Source: Actinotignum timonense (GTDB lineage Bacteria; Actinomycetota; Actinomycetes; Actinomycetales; Actinomycetaceae). From it: DNA of 64,000 nucleotides. Under the pieces are notes generated by a model. It made no database searches and had not been told where the DNA came from. It saw only the letters and a list, made by a program, of their open reading frames with translations. Both the position numbers and the translations under genes were made by a program. Position 1 is the stretch's first letter, and each line of letters starts with the position of its first letter. Positions 26,610 to 35,498 of this stretch are shown here, piece by piece. The stretch spans positions 1 to 64,000 of the forward strand of contig NZ_JASOKT010000011.1 of assembly GCF_030216305.1 (NCBI RefSeq). The letters are read 5' to 3'.

Positions 26610-27203
26610 CTAGTTGGCCGCCGCGCGAATCCCGAGCCACTGGTTCCACCCGTGGTGGAGCACCAGCCAGGCCATAAGCCCGTAACCGGCCTGGCGCGGC
26701 GCATACCCCCCGCTCAGGTCCATATCGGTATTCCACTGTTCGTGATCAACCAGCGGGCTAAAGGTATCCACGAAGGGAAAACGCCGCCGCTCGGTCACAT
26801 CCCGGTAGGCATTGGATAAATTGAGCTGCACATCGCGGGGTAGATCCGGGCGCGGGGGCGGGCCCACCACGAAGGGGCGCATGCGCATCCGGTCCGCGGA
26901 ATCCAGTAGATTCGCCAGGTGCAGGCGCGCCCGCGCCATGGTGCCGCCGCGTTCCAGATCGTGACTTCCCAGGCCGATAACCAGGCGCGACTCAATATCC
27001 GGGCCGGTACGCAGGGCAACTTCCCGCTCCCAGCGCTCCGCCATCTCCGAAATTGTTTCCCCGGGAACAGCCAAAGTGAGGGGGAGGAGCGGAGGGTCGG
27101 TGAGGGTGCGGGCCATCACGCGGCCCGTCCACCCGAGTGCCCGCGCATCGCCGTACCCGGCCACCAGCTCATCGCCAATAAAGATGACACGTAAAGAATC
27201 CAC
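26610..27203 (-). CDS. SGNH/GDSL-hydrolase fold protein with catalytic serine replaced
   Basis: A 197-residue SGNH-fold protein: VIFIGDELVAGYGDARALGWTGRVMART at the N-terminus, VIGLGSHDLERGG near residue 75 and FVDTFSPLVDHEQWNTDMDLSGGYAPRQAGYGLMA near the C-terminus. The block-I motif is G10-D11-E12-L13, so the nucleophilic serine of GDS is glutamate, and the C-terminal D-x-x-H is not evident. It is therefore probably not a classical esterase. GTG 27203 follows GGGAGG at a good distance; a longer in-frame start at 27254 lacks this. It is transcribed toward the YrdC gene and is divergent from the CNNM pair. Confidence 0.7.
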   Translation of the reverse strand: MDSLRVIFIGDELVAGYGDARALGWTGRVMARTLTDPPLLPLTLAVPGETISEMAERWEREVALRTGPDIESRLVIGLGSHDLERGGTMARARLHLANLLDSADRMRMRPFVVGPPPRPDLPRDVQLNLSNAYRDVTERRRFPFVDTFSPLVDHEQWNTDMDLSGGYAPRQAGYGLMAWLVLHHGWNQWLGIRAAAN

Positions 27204-27267
27204 GGCTGCCTCCCTTGCTACTAGGTAAATCCTAGCGTGCTCAGCGCGCGCCACCCCCGCGAATCGC

Positions 27268-27273
27268 TAGACT
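27268..27273 (+). promoter_or_regulatory. -10 element TAGACT upstream of the CNNM gene pair
   Basis: TAGACT within GCTAGACTGC, leaving a leader of about 20 nt before GTG 27301 with GGAG in it. The -35 region is not obvious. Confidence 0.35.
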
Positions 27274-27300
27274 GCAAGAAGCACCTACCCTGGAGTTTAT

Positions 27301-28602
27301 GTGACCAACGCTCTTCTTTTACTTCTTGGCATTCTCCTCACGCTGGGAACCGCGCTTTTCGTGGCCGCGGAATTCTCCCTGGTGGCCCTGGACCCGGCCG
27401 CGGTGGAATCGCGCGCCGCTGAGGACCCGGCCGCTGCCAGCGTGGCCGGCCGCCTCCACCACCTCTCCCTCTTCCTATCCGCCTGCCAGGTGGGCATTAC
27501 CATCACCACGATCCTGCTCGGATACGTGGCCCAACAACCCCTCACGGAAATATTGACGGGCTGGCTGGGTGCGGCCGGGGTGGCGCGTGCCGCCGCGGTT
27601 GCTATTGCCGCCGCCGCGGCCTTCCTCCTCGTCAACCTCTTCTCCATGCTCTTCGGGGAACTGGTCCCCAAGAATATGGCACTGGCCGAACCCCTGCGCA
27701 CCGCCGCCCGGGTGGGCGGTCCGCTGCACGCCTTCAGCGTGGTGTTCAAACCCGTGATCGTCTCCTTCAACGCCACCGCGAACTGGCTGCTGCGCCGCAT
27801 GGGCGTAGAACCGGCCGATGAAATCTCCGGGGCGCGCTCGGGCCCGGAACTGGGTGCCCTGGTGCGCCAATCCGCGGCGGCCGGCACCCTGGAGCCCTCC
27901 ACCGCGCGCCTGCTCACCGCCTCCATCGGCGCGGGCGGACTCACGGCCATCGATATTATGACCGACCGCGGCCGGGTGGAATACCTGGAAGAAACCGCCT
28001 CCGCCGCGGACGTGATCACCGCGGCCCGCACCACCGGCTTCTCGCGTTTCCCCGTGGTGGGTGAGGGTGGCCTCGACGATATCCGCGGATTCGCGCACCT
28101 GCGCCCCGCCGTGGCCATTCCCGCCGAGCGGCGCGCGGACGTGCCCGTCACCTCCTCCTCGGTGATGCGCGAAGCATTCGCGGTACCCGAAACGATGGAA
28201 TTGCCCGAGCTCCTCGTGGTGCTGCGAGACATCGGTGGCCAAACGGCCGTCGTCGTCGATGAATACGGCGGAACCTCCGGAATCGTGACGCTCGAGGACG
28301 CCGTGGAAGAAATCGTCGGCAATATCGCGGACGAACACGACCGCCGCGGCACCGGCGCGCGCCGCACCGCCCCGGGAACCTGGGTGGTGCCCGGCTTGCT
28401 GCGCCCGGACGAAGCCTTCCGCATTTGCGGGGTGCGCCTGCCCGAAGACGGCCCCTATGAAACCCTCGGCGGGCTGATTATGGCCGAACTTGGCCGCATT
28501 CCCGTGGTGGGGGATACGGTGGAGGTCGACGACGCCCAGCTGACAGTGCGTGCTATGGACGAGCGGCGCGTGGAAACGGTAGAGGTGAAAATCCATGAGT
28601 AA
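27301..28602 (+). CDS. Hemolysin-family CNNM/CBS membrane protein (CorC/TlyC-like)
   Basis: A 433-residue protein: an N-terminal CNNM (DUF21) domain with four hydrophobic segments, including ALFVAAEFSLVALD and VNLFSMLFGELVPKNMALAEP, then two CBS domains (about residues 210-340; TAIDIMTDRGRVEYLEETASAADVI, DIGGQTAVVVDEYGGTSGIVTLEDAVEEIVG) and a C-terminal CorC/HlyC domain (GTWVVPGLLRPDEAFRICGVRLPEDGPYETLGGLIMAELGRIPVVGD). Members are linked to Mg2+/Co2+ efflux; hemolysis is a historical name. The GTG start follows GGAG. The second CNNM gene overlaps its 3' end by eight bases. Confidence 0.92.
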   Translation: MTNALLLLLGILLTLGTALFVAAEFSLVALDPAAVESRAAEDPAAASVAGRLHHLSLFLSACQVGITITTILLGYVAQQPLTEILTGWLGAAGVARAAAVAIAAAAAFLLVNLFSMLFGELVPKNMALAEPLRTAARVGGPLHAFSVVFKPVIVSFNATANWLLRRMGVEPADEISGARSGPELGALVRQSAAAGTLEPSTARLLTASIGAGGLTAIDIMTDRGRVEYLEETASAADVITAARTTGFSRFPVVGEGGLDDIRGFAHLRPAVAIPAERRADVPVTSSSVMREAFAVPETMELPELLVVLRDIGGQTAVVVDEYGGTSGIVTLEDAVEEIVGNIADEHDRRGTGARRTAPGTWVVPGLLRPDEAFRICGVRLPEDGPYETLGGLIMAELGRIPVVGDTVEVDDAQLTVRAMDERRVETVEVKIHE

Positions 28603-29620
28603 TACCCTCGCCCTCATCCTCACCGTGCTGTTGCTCGCCGGAAACGCCTATTTCGTGGCCTGCGAATTCGCGCTCACCGCCTCGCGGCCCTCCCGCCTGG
28701 AACCCCTGGCGGAAAGCAACCCGCGCGCCGCGAAAACCCTGGCGGCTTCCCGCAACCTCAACGAAATGCTGGCTGCCTGCCAGCTCGGCGTAACCCTGTG
28801 CTCGGTGGCCCTCGGGGCGCTCGCGGAACCGGCGCTCGCGGCGCTGCTGCTGGTGCCGCTGGCCGCGGTGGGTGCCGGGGCAGTCCTCGCCCACACCATC
28901 GCTTTTGTGCTGGCTTTGCTCCTGGTGACCGCCCTGCACGTGATCCTGGGGGAAATGGTGCCGAAGAACCTGGCGGTCACCCACCCGGAACGCCTCGGCA
29001 TGCTTTTCGTGCCTTCGCTGCTGGTTTTTGACCGGGTCTTCCGCCCGATCACCGGATCGCTTAACTGGCTCGCGGTGCATATCGTTTCCTGGATGGGGAT
29101 GAAACCGAAAGACGAGGTTATCTCCGCGTTTACCGCTTCCGAAGTCGCGGCGATTGTGCATGCCTCCCAGGCGGCTGGGGTGCTCCAAGATACCCAGGGG
29201 CTTATCACCGGGGCGCTGGAATTTTCCGAACACCAGGTGGGGGACACCATGCTGCCCCTCGATAAGGTGGTGACCTGCCCGCGCACCGCCACGCCCGCGC
29301 AGGTGGAGCGGCTGGTGGCCGACCACGGGTATTCGCGGTTCCCACTCGTGAGCGACGGGAATATCGTCGGGTACATTCACGTGAAGGATATTCTCGACGC
29401 CGCCCAGCGCGAACTGCCCATTTCCGCCCGCTTGGTGCGGCCGGTCCGCAGCCTTGATGCCGGAACCAGCGTGGAGGACGCGCTGCGAACTATGCAAACC
29501 TCGGGGACGCATATGGCCATCGTGGAAGATAACGGAAAGGTAACGGGTGTGATCTTCCTCGAAGACGTTATTGAAGACCTCGTCGGGGACGTGCGCGATT
29601 CCATGCAGCGCCGTTCCTAA
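28595..29620 (+). CDS. Second CNNM/CBS membrane protein, shorter form
   Basis: A 341-residue protein with the same CNNM-CBS layout as its upstream neighbour (YFVACEFALTASRPSRLEP, VILGEMVPKNLAVTHPERL, then two CBS motifs ending GKVTGVIFLEDVIEDLVGDVRDSM), but it lacks the C-terminal CorC/HlyC domain. The pair, overlapping by eight bases, is common in actinobacteria and suggests a heteromeric ion-transport complex. No terminator with a U-tract follows. Confidence 0.9.
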   Translation: MSNTLALILTVLLLAGNAYFVACEFALTASRPSRLEPLAESNPRAAKTLAASRNLNEMLAACQLGVTLCSVALGALAEPALAALLLVPLAAVGAGAVLAHTIAFVLALLLVTALHVILGEMVPKNLAVTHPERLGMLFVPSLLVFDRVFRPITGSLNWLAVHIVSWMGMKPKDEVISAFTASEVAAIVHASQAAGVLQDTQGLITGALEFSEHQVGDTMLPLDKVVTCPRTATPAQVERLVADHGYSRFPLVSDGNIVGYIHVKDILDAAQRELPISARLVRPVRSLDAGTSVEDALRTMQTSGTHMAIVEDNGKVTGVIFLEDVIEDLVGDVRDSMQRRS

Positions 29621-29734
29621 AACCGCGAGATAGCGCGGATTGCGCGAGGTGTGATTGCTGCGGGGAGGGAGCGGGACGATTCGGGGTGGGGCCGGTAGGG
29701 CGCGATGCGATACGGCTCATGTGGTGAAAACTCT

Positions 29735-29762
29735 TTGCCTTTCCGGCGCTGACCGTTATCAT
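29735..29762 (+). promoter_or_regulatory. Candidate promoter for the M23 peptidase gene
   Basis: TTGCCT at 29735-29740, 16-bp spacer, TATCAT at 29757-29762, followed about 60 bp later by GAGGAG and the GTG start. Confidence 0.4.
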
Positions 29763-29823
29763 TTTGTAATAGTGACGGGCCGGTGGATGCGCCGGCCATC
29801 TGGCAGGGAAAATGAGGAGAGCA

Positions 29824-31512
29824 GTGAGCGCGGTACACCACACCTCTCGCGGCGGGCGCAGAGCCGCCCGGGCGCATGAGGCTCCGCAGGAGCGCGTTGG
29901 GAAACGCGCCGCGCGCGCCGCTGCTGTGAGCGTGGAGGGCTCGCGCCCGGTGGCATCTCGGCCTGCGGGTTCCCGGGCGGCGGCTTCGCATGCTGTGTCC
30001 GATTCGCACTCCGTGCCTGTTTCGCACTCGGTGCCTGTTTCGCATTCTGCACGCGCGGCGCACGTTGCGCGCGCTTCGCATGCGCGTCCCGCTGCTCCCA
30101 CCGCTCAGGTAACGTCTGCAACTCCGGCGGCTCCTGTAACTCAGGCGACTCCTGCGCCTCCCGCCGGGCGTGCCCGCCGCGCTGCCGCGCCGGCATTCCC
30201 TTCACCTTCCCGCACGGTGGCTGCTGTTGAAAGTGCTAGCCAGGTGCGTACCTCCGGCAAACGAGCCGAAGTTGCGCAACCCGAGCGGCGCGGGCGCCGC
30301 GCCGCCGCCGTCGCCCCGGCCGCAACCGTAGAAACGGCCGCAACTGCGGCATCGCTAGACTCGGTTGCAGCGGCAGAAACGCCCGCAACGGTTGCTGCGC
30401 CCGCCACGGCCGCACCGCTCGCAACGGTGAGTGAACTTCCCACGCGCGGCAAACGGGCCCGCGCAGTGGCGCCCGCGAGTACCGAAGCGGTTACCGCTGC
30501 GCTTCCCACCCCGGAACTGAAACCGCAGGTGAACGTGGGGCGCGGGGCCGCTTTCGGCGTCGTTCTTCCTTCTTCTTTGACCATCGCAGCCTGCGAAGTC
30601 GCGCCCACCGGTGGAATCGGCACCGCGGGAATCACCACCGATACCGAGGGCACCGAAGTCCTCTCCGAATCGGATATTGACGCGGCGGTGCGCGCGGGTG
30701 AAGCCTGTGGGCGCGCGCAGAACCGGGAGCGCTCGGACCGCATTCTGGCCGGGGCGGCCGCGCACTGGGCGGTAGCGCGTTCCGTTTCTCCCTACCGCAA
30801 TATTCTTATTGGCGCGGTGGCTTGCTTGGGCATGGTGCTTCCCGTTATGTCCACCTTGCAGGGCAATGCGGCGCAGGCCGCGAACCCGGCTTTCGTGGCG
30901 CCCATGGCTGAAGAATTCACCACCCCGGCCCAGCTCACCGGGGAAGTCGGTGCGATTCAGCGCGCCCAGGCCCGCACCGCGGCGGAGAATCCGCGCCGCG
31001 CCTGCCCCACCTCTGCAGGGGCTTCCGGCACCCGCGCCGCTTTTGATATCCCCACGGATCGCCTCATCGTCAAGCCGCTGCCCGAGGGAAGCTACCGCCT
31101 CACCTCGCCTTTCGGCACCCGCGTGGACCCGATCTCCGGGGAAGTTTCCTCCCACGCCGGGCAGGATTTCGGCGCCCCGGCCGGCACCCCGATCCACGCC
31201 ATCGCCGACGGCGTGGTCAAGCACGCCGGTGAAGGCATCCAGGGCCGCTCAAATAATCTCATTATTATCGAGCACACTATTAACGGGGAAAAGTTCAGCT
31301 CCTGGTACATCCACATGTACGACGACGGGGTTTTCGTCAAGGCAGGTGACAAAGTCAAGGCCGGTGATGTGATCGGAGCGGTGGGCTCGAATGGCTACTC
31401 CACCGGCCCGCATCTCCATCTGGAGATCCACGCCGCCAACGACGAACTCCTCGACCCGCTCGCCTTCCTGGAAGAACGCCAAGCCCAGCCCCTCGAGGCG
31501 GATTGCAAGTAA
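29824..31512 (+). CDS. Membrane-tethered M23-family peptidoglycan peptidase
   Basis: A 562-residue protein. Residues 1-320 are low-complexity Ala/Arg/Pro/Ser/Thr sequence, including SHSVPVSHSVPVSHSARAAH repeats. A transmembrane helix is near 324-346 (NILIGAVACLGMVLPVMSTL). The C-terminal 130 residues are a LytM/M23 domain with HAGQDFGAP near 444 and HLHLEIH near 530, the zinc-ligand motifs. The domain would act on cell-wall peptides outside the membrane. GTG 29824 is chosen because GAGGAG lies just upstream; ATG 29812, in frame, has no good site. The glycerophosphodiesterase start overlaps its stop by one base (TAATG). Confidence 0.9.
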   Translation: MSAVHHTSRGGRRAARAHEAPQERVGKRAARAAAVSVEGSRPVASRPAGSRAAASHAVSDSHSVPVSHSVPVSHSARAAHVARASHARPAAPTAQVTSATPAAPVTQATPAPPAGRARRAAAPAFPSPSRTVAAVESASQVRTSGKRAEVAQPERRGRRAAAVAPAATVETAATAASLDSVAAAETPATVAAPATAAPLATVSELPTRGKRARAVAPASTEAVTAALPTPELKPQVNVGRGAAFGVVLPSSLTIAACEVAPTGGIGTAGITTDTEGTEVLSESDIDAAVRAGEACGRAQNRERSDRILAGAAAHWAVARSVSPYRNILIGAVACLGMVLPVMSTLQGNAAQAANPAFVAPMAEEFTTPAQLTGEVGAIQRAQARTAAENPRRACPTSAGASGTRAAFDIPTDRLIVKPLPEGSYRLTSPFGTRVDPISGEVSSHAGQDFGAPAGTPIHAIADGVVKHAGEGIQGRSNNLIIIEHTINGEKFSSWYIHMYDDGVFVKAGDKVKAGDVIGAVGSNGYSTGPHLHLEIHAANDELLDPLAFLEERQAQPLEADCK

Positions 31513-32432
31513 TGGGGCGACTCTACGATATTGATGGGCCCGCGCTCATCATCGCCCACCGCGGCGGCGGTAACGAATACCCGGAAAACTCCCTGCGCGC
31601 TTTTGAGGCTCTCTACCGCGCGGGATTTCGGCATATCGAATCGGACGTGCATGCCACTGCCGATGGCGTGGCGGTCATCCTCCACGATCCGCTCCTGGAT
31701 CGCACCACGGACGGCGTTGGCCCGATCAGCGCACACACCTGGGCGGAAGTAGCTCAGGTTCGTAACGAGGCCGGAGAACGCCCGCCGCGCCTGGATGAAG
31801 TCCTCGATGCCTTCCCGGACGCTGTTTTTAACCTGGACGCGAAATCCGATGCGGCCGTAGAACCGCTGGTGGCTGCGGTGCGACGTACCGGAGCCGCGGG
31901 GCGGGTGTGCCTGGCCAGTTTCTCCCAGGCACGCGTGGAGCGTATGCGCAGTCGGCTGCCGGGAGCCACATTTTCGCTGGGCCGCTCAGCGGTGGCCTGG
32001 CTCATGGCGCTCTCCCACCTGCCCGGTGTGCAGGGAGTACGCATCGCCAAATTCCCCGGTTCGCAGCGCGGCTTCCAGGCCGTTCAGGTGCCGGTAGATA
32101 TCGCGCTGCCGCGCCCGCGCTCGCTACCCGGCCTTCGCTCGTTACCCGGCCTTCGCTCGCTGCCCCGCCCGTGGCCGCTTTCGCGCTCAAGCCGCTCGCT
32201 CCAGAGCGGGGATGCGGCTGGCGGCGGCACGCTCGGCCACCCGGTTCCCGTTCTCACCGCGCGGTTTGTGCAGCTCGCCCACGCGCAAGGGCTGGCGGTG
32301 CACGCCTGGACGATTAATTCCGCCGCGGAAGCGGAAGGACTGCTCGACCTGGGCGTTGATGGCATTATTACCGACGAACCCAGCGCGATGCGCAGCTATT
32401 TCGATAACTCGCAGTACTCGGTGCGGATCTAA
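31512..32432 (+). CDS. Glycerophosphodiester phosphodiesterase family protein
   Basis: A 306-residue GDPD-family TIM-barrel enzyme. AHRGGGNEYPENSLRAF (H16-R17), HIESDVHATADGVAVILHDPLLDRTTDG and the C-terminal VHAWTINSAAEAEGLLDLGVDGIITDEPSAM are family signatures with the metal and acid/base residues in place. It hydrolyses glycerophosphodiesters to glycerol 3-phosphate and an alcohol. Between about residues 195 and 235 there is an Arg/Leu/Pro/Ser insert with LPGLRSLPGLRSLP steps (DNA 32105-32215), coded by a short tandem DNA repeat. ATG 31512 overlaps the peptidase stop. Confidence 0.88.
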   Translation: MGRLYDIDGPALIIAHRGGGNEYPENSLRAFEALYRAGFRHIESDVHATADGVAVILHDPLLDRTTDGVGPISAHTWAEVAQVRNEAGERPPRLDEVLDAFPDAVFNLDAKSDAAVEPLVAAVRRTGAAGRVCLASFSQARVERMRSRLPGATFSLGRSAVAWLMALSHLPGVQGVRIAKFPGSQRGFQAVQVPVDIALPRPRSLPGLRSLPGLRSLPRPWPLSRSSRSLQSGDAAGGGTLGHPVPVLTARFVQLAHAQGLAVHAWTINSAAEAEGLLDLGVDGIITDEPSAMRSYFDNSQYSVRI

Positions 32433-32554
32433 ACACCGGTAGCGGGAGGGGAGCGCGGCCGGGAGCGGCGTCGTCGTACCACATTCTGGACCACGCCGGC
32501 GCGCCACGCTCTCAGCGCAACTTCCGCGCAAATCGTGATGAAACAAACAAAAAA

Positions 32555-32563
32555 TGCTAGGCT
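32555..32563 (+). promoter_or_regulatory. Extended -10 promoter TGCTAGGCT for the alcohol dehydrogenase
   Basis: TGC-TAGGCT directly after an A-rich tract (32541-32554). Extended -10 elements can work without a strong -35 element. The leader would be about 50 nt. The preceding 32433-32540 contains a recurrent-motif copy at 32465-32479 and no gene. Confidence 0.4.
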
Positions 32564-32617
32564 TAAAGTCCCTTGCAGCGCATAGATGCGCCGCACCGCC
32601 ACACAGAAGGAGTTGTG

Positions 32618-33562
32618 ATGAAGGCCTGGCAATTTACGAATACCAATGAACCGCTTGTTCTCAACGAGGTTCCGGATCCCACGGCCGGCCCGGGCGAGGT
32701 TGTTCTGGAGATGAAGGCGGCTGGTATTTGCCATTCGGATGTTGGTCTACTCACGGATGAGGGCTGGCTGTCCATGCTCGCCAAGCGCCCCATCACCATT
32801 GGGCACGAAAATTCGGGCGTGGTGGCCGAAGTGGGCGAAGGCGTCACGGAGTACAAGGTCGGGGATCGTGTGGGCGTGTGCCCCACCACCGCGGCCGGTG
32901 CGCCCGGTTACAGTTTCGACGGCGGTTTCGCGCCGAAGATGGCGGTTCCGGCCGAAGCGCTCGTTCCGCTTCCGGACGGCGTTGATTTTATTTTGGGCGC
33001 GGCGGCAACCGATGCCGGGATGACCTCCCACGCGGCGGTCGTGACCCAGGGCGGCCTGCAGAAGGGCCAAACCGTGGGGATTATTGGCCTGGGCGGTCTC
33101 GGGCAGATCGGTGCGCGAGTGGCGGTGCTCGCCGGCGCGGATGTATACGTGGCTGAAATTAATGAAAAGGTGTGGCCGCTTGCCGAAAAGATTGGCGCCA
33201 AGGGCGTGAAGAAGGATATTAAGGACTTCTCCGATATTACTTTCGACCTCATCGTGGACTTCGCCGGTTTCGGCACCACCACCGCGGACGCCGTGGATAT
33301 TATTCGCCGCGATGGCACCGTGGTGGTTGTGGGCATGGGCAAACTGGAATCGCTTATTTCCACGAAGAGCCTCATCCTCAACCAGTGCCGCCTCGTCGGC
33401 TCCAACGGCGGCACCAAGGAAGATATTGCCGGGATTTACGAGTTTATGGCCACCGGGAAACTCACCCCGCAGGTCACCACCATCCCCTTCGAGGAGATTC
33501 CCGAAGGCATCGAGAAGCTCAAGAATCACGAGGTCGTGGGGCGCCTGGTGGTTGAGTACTAA
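32618..33562 (+). CDS. Zinc-type alcohol dehydrogenase lacking the structural-zinc lobe
   Basis: A 314-residue medium-chain dehydrogenase. Catalytic zinc ligands C38 and H63-E64 (GICHSD, IGHENSG) are present; the usual third ligand position near ATDAGMTSHAA has D132 where many relatives have Cys. The four-cysteine structural zinc loop is missing: after GDRVGV the chain runs CPTTAAGAPGYSFDGGFAPKMAVP. The Rossmann motif is GIIGLGGLGQIGA near residue 152, followed by E-I-N, which suggests NAD(H). AGAAGGAG precedes the ATG. Substrate unknown; the closest in layout are class III-like alcohol dehydrogenases. It is followed by a strong terminator. Confidence 0.88.
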   Translation: MKAWQFTNTNEPLVLNEVPDPTAGPGEVVLEMKAAGICHSDVGLLTDEGWLSMLAKRPITIGHENSGVVAEVGEGVTEYKVGDRVGVCPTTAAGAPGYSFDGGFAPKMAVPAEALVPLPDGVDFILGAAATDAGMTSHAAVVTQGGLQKGQTVGIIGLGGLGQIGARVAVLAGADVYVAEINEKVWPLAEKIGAKGVKKDIKDFSDITFDLIVDFAGFGTTTADAVDIIRRDGTVVVVGMGKLESLISTKSLILNQCRLVGSNGGTKEDIAGIYEFMATGKLTPQVTTIPFEEIPEGIEKLKNHEVVGRLVVEY

Positions 33563-33594
33563 GCGCCGGTAGCGTTCCCGCGGCGCGCGTTTTA

Positions 33595-33610
33595 GTACGA
33601 CGGCGCAGCT
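33595..33610 (-). repeat. Copy of recurrent motif AGCTGCGCCGTCGTAC (intergenic)
   Basis: Lies 33 bp after the dehydrogenase stop, read on the minus strand, and matches 10679-10694 (plus strand) exactly over 16 bases. Confidence 0.6.
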
Positions 33611-33627
33611 GGGGCCACCAGTGCAGC

Positions 33628-33666
33628 GATGGGCCCGCATATCTTTCGATACGCGGGCCCATCTTT
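33628..33666. terminator. Strong hairpin terminator between dehydrogenase and tRNA-Arg
   Basis: A 16-bp stem with one mismatch (33628-33643 with 33648-33663), TTTC loop and TTT tail. It can end both the plus-strand dehydrogenase and the minus-strand tRNA transcript. Confidence 0.85.
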
Positions 33667-33676
33667 GTGCGATTTG

Positions 33677-33749
33677 TGCCCCGAACAGGATTCGAACCTG
33701 CGGCCTTTCGCTCCGGAGGCGAACGCTCTATCCCCTGAGCTATCGGGGC
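33677..33749 (-). tRNA. tRNA-Arg (anticodon CCG)
   Basis: A full 73-nt cloverleaf on the minus strand: acceptor GCCCCGA/TCGGGGC, D-arm GCTC..GAGC, anticodon arm TTCGC-CTCCGGA-GCGAA with anticodon CCG after U33, T-arm GCAGG-TTCGAAT-CCTGT and discriminator A. CCA is not encoded. It reads CGG arginine codons. It is divergent from argS, the gene for the enzyme that charges it. Confidence 0.95.
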
Positions 33750-33808
33750 GCACTGCGCTACTTTACCACGTTGGCGGGTGGCGGTGTAATTCTGTCGTAG
33801 ATAGCACG

Positions 33809-33814
33809 TACACT
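33809..33814 (+). promoter_or_regulatory. -10 element TACACT, predicted leaderless start for argS
   Basis: TACACT ends seven bases before GTG 33822, which fits transcription starting on the start codon. There is no ribosome site. A poor -35 match (TGTAAT 33785-33790) sits 18 bp upstream. Confidence 0.5.
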
Positions 33815-33821
33815 TAGATGC

Positions 33822-35498
33822 GTGACTCCGGAAGAACTCAGTGCATGTATCGCGGCGGAAATCAGCGCCGCACGTAATGAAGGTCAGCTCCACCTCGATG
33901 GTGATATTCCCACGGTGAAAATCGAGCGCCCGCGTTCGCGCGAGCACGGGGATTGGGCCACGAATGTGGCTATGCAACTCGCCAAGCGCGCGGGGATGCC
34001 CCCGCGTGACCTGGCCACCCTGCTGGCCGGGCGCCTCGAAGGTGTGTCCGGTATCGCTCAGGTGGAGGTTGCCGGCCCCGGTTTTATTAATATTCGCCTC
34101 TCCGCGGGCGCGGCCGGGGAACTGGCTCGCAGCATCGTGGAACAGGGGGAGCGCTACGGTTCCTCCCAGGCGGGTGCCGGAACCACCGTCAATTTGGAAT
34201 ATGTTTCCGCGAATCCCACCGGCCCCATCCATATCGGGGGAGCGCGCTGGGCCGCGGTGGGGGATACCCTCGCCCGGATTCTCAGCTTCACCGGCGCGAA
34301 CGTGGTGCGCGAATACTATTTCAATGATCACGGCAACCAGATCAACCATTTCTCGGAAAGCCTGCTGGCCGCCGCGCTGGGCCGCGAAACTCCGGAAGAT
34401 GGCTACGGCGGAACATATATTTCCGATATTGCCGATCAGGTTATCGCCCAGGAGCTAGCCGCCGGGCGCCCCGATCCGCGCACCCTCCCGGAAACCGAAG
34501 CGCAGGAAGTATTCCGCGCCGGCGGTGTTGAGCTCATGTTCGCGGAGATCAAGAGTTCCTTGGCTGATTTCCGGGCCGAATTTGATGTGTTCTTCCACGA
34601 ACAATCCCTCCACGATTCCGGAGCGGTTGCCGCCGCTATTGAAAAGCTGCGCGAACGCGGTGTTATTTACGAAGAAGATAACGCGGTATGGCTGCGCTCC
34701 ACCGATTTCGGTGATGATAAAGACCGCGTCATCGTGAAATCGGACGGGGAAACCGCCTACTTCGCCGGTGACATCGCCTACTACCTCGATAAGCGCCACC
34801 GCGGTGCCGATCACGCCGTCTATATGCTCGGCGCGGATCACCACGGCTATATCGGGCGCATGTACGCCATGGCTCGCGCTTTCGGGGATACCGCCGGCAA
34901 GGGCGGCAATATGGAAATCCTCATCGGCCAGCTGGTCAATCTCAAGCGCGATGGTGTTCCGGTGCGCATGTCCAAGCGCGCGGGCACCGTGGTCACCCTG
35001 GAGGATCTGGTGGAAGCCGTGGGCGTGGATGCGGCACGCTACTCGCTGGTGCGCGCCTCGGTGGATACCACCCTGGAGCTGGACCTCAATGTGCTGGCTT
35101 CGCACACCAATGACAACCCGGTTTACTACGTGCAATACGCGCACGCCCGCACTGCGAATGTGGCCCGCAATGCCGCTGAACACGGGGTGCAGCGCGCGGA
35201 TGCCTTCACCCCGGAACTCCTGGAGCAAGCCGATTCCGATCTGATCGGGCAGCTCGCCCGCTTCCCCGAAGTGATCTCCCTGGCCGCGGCCAATCGCGAA
35301 CCGCACCGGGTGGCCCGCTACCTGGAAGAACTGGCCGGCGCCTACCACACCTGGTACGGCAAGGCCCGGGTCACCCCGCGCGCGGATGAAGAAGTCAGCG
35401 ATCTGCACCGCACCCGCCTCTGGGTGAACGACGCCACCCGCCAGGTCCTCGCCAATGGCTTGCACCTGCTCGGGGTGAGCGCCCCGGAGAAAATGTGA
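33822..35498 (+). CDS. argS: Arginyl-tRNA synthetase
   Basis: Class I aminoacyl-tRNA synthetase, 558 residues, the usual size. [19 protein letters not shown] near residue 130 carries the HIGH-type motif and [10 protein letters not shown] near residue 381 the KMSK-type motif. The C-terminal DALR anticodon-binding domain ends [16 protein letters not shown] 33822 is the start because the -10 element lies just ahead of it and homologues begin here. Its TGA overlaps the lysA GTG (GTGA), the argS-lysA coupling known from other actinobacteria such as Corynebacterium. Confidence 0.96.
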   Translation: MTPEELSACIAAEISAARNEGQLHLDGDIPTVKIERPRSREHGDWATNVAMQLAKRAGMPPRDLATLLAGRLEGVSGIAQVEVAGPGFINIRLSAGAAGELARSIVEQGERYGSSQAGAGTTVNLEYVSANPTGPIHIGGARWAAVGDTLARILSFTGANVVREYYFNDHGNQINHFSESLLAAALGRETPEDGYGGTYISDIADQVIAQELAAGRPDPRTLPETEAQEVFRAGGVELMFAEIKSSLADFRAEFDVFFHEQSLHDSGAVAAAIEKLRERGVIYEEDNAVWLRSTDFGDDKDRVIVKSDGETAYFAGDIAYYLDKRHRGADHAVYMLGADHHGYIGRMYAMARAFGDTAGKGGNMEILIGQLVNLKRDGVPVRMSKRAGTVVTLEDLVEAVGVDAARYSLVRASVDTTLELDLNVLASHTNDNPVYYVQYAHARTANVARNAAEHGVQRADAFTPELLEQADSDLIGQLARFPEVISLAAANREPHRVARYLEELAGAYHTWYGKARVTPRADEEVSDLHRTRLWVNDATRQVLANGLHLLGVSAPEKM

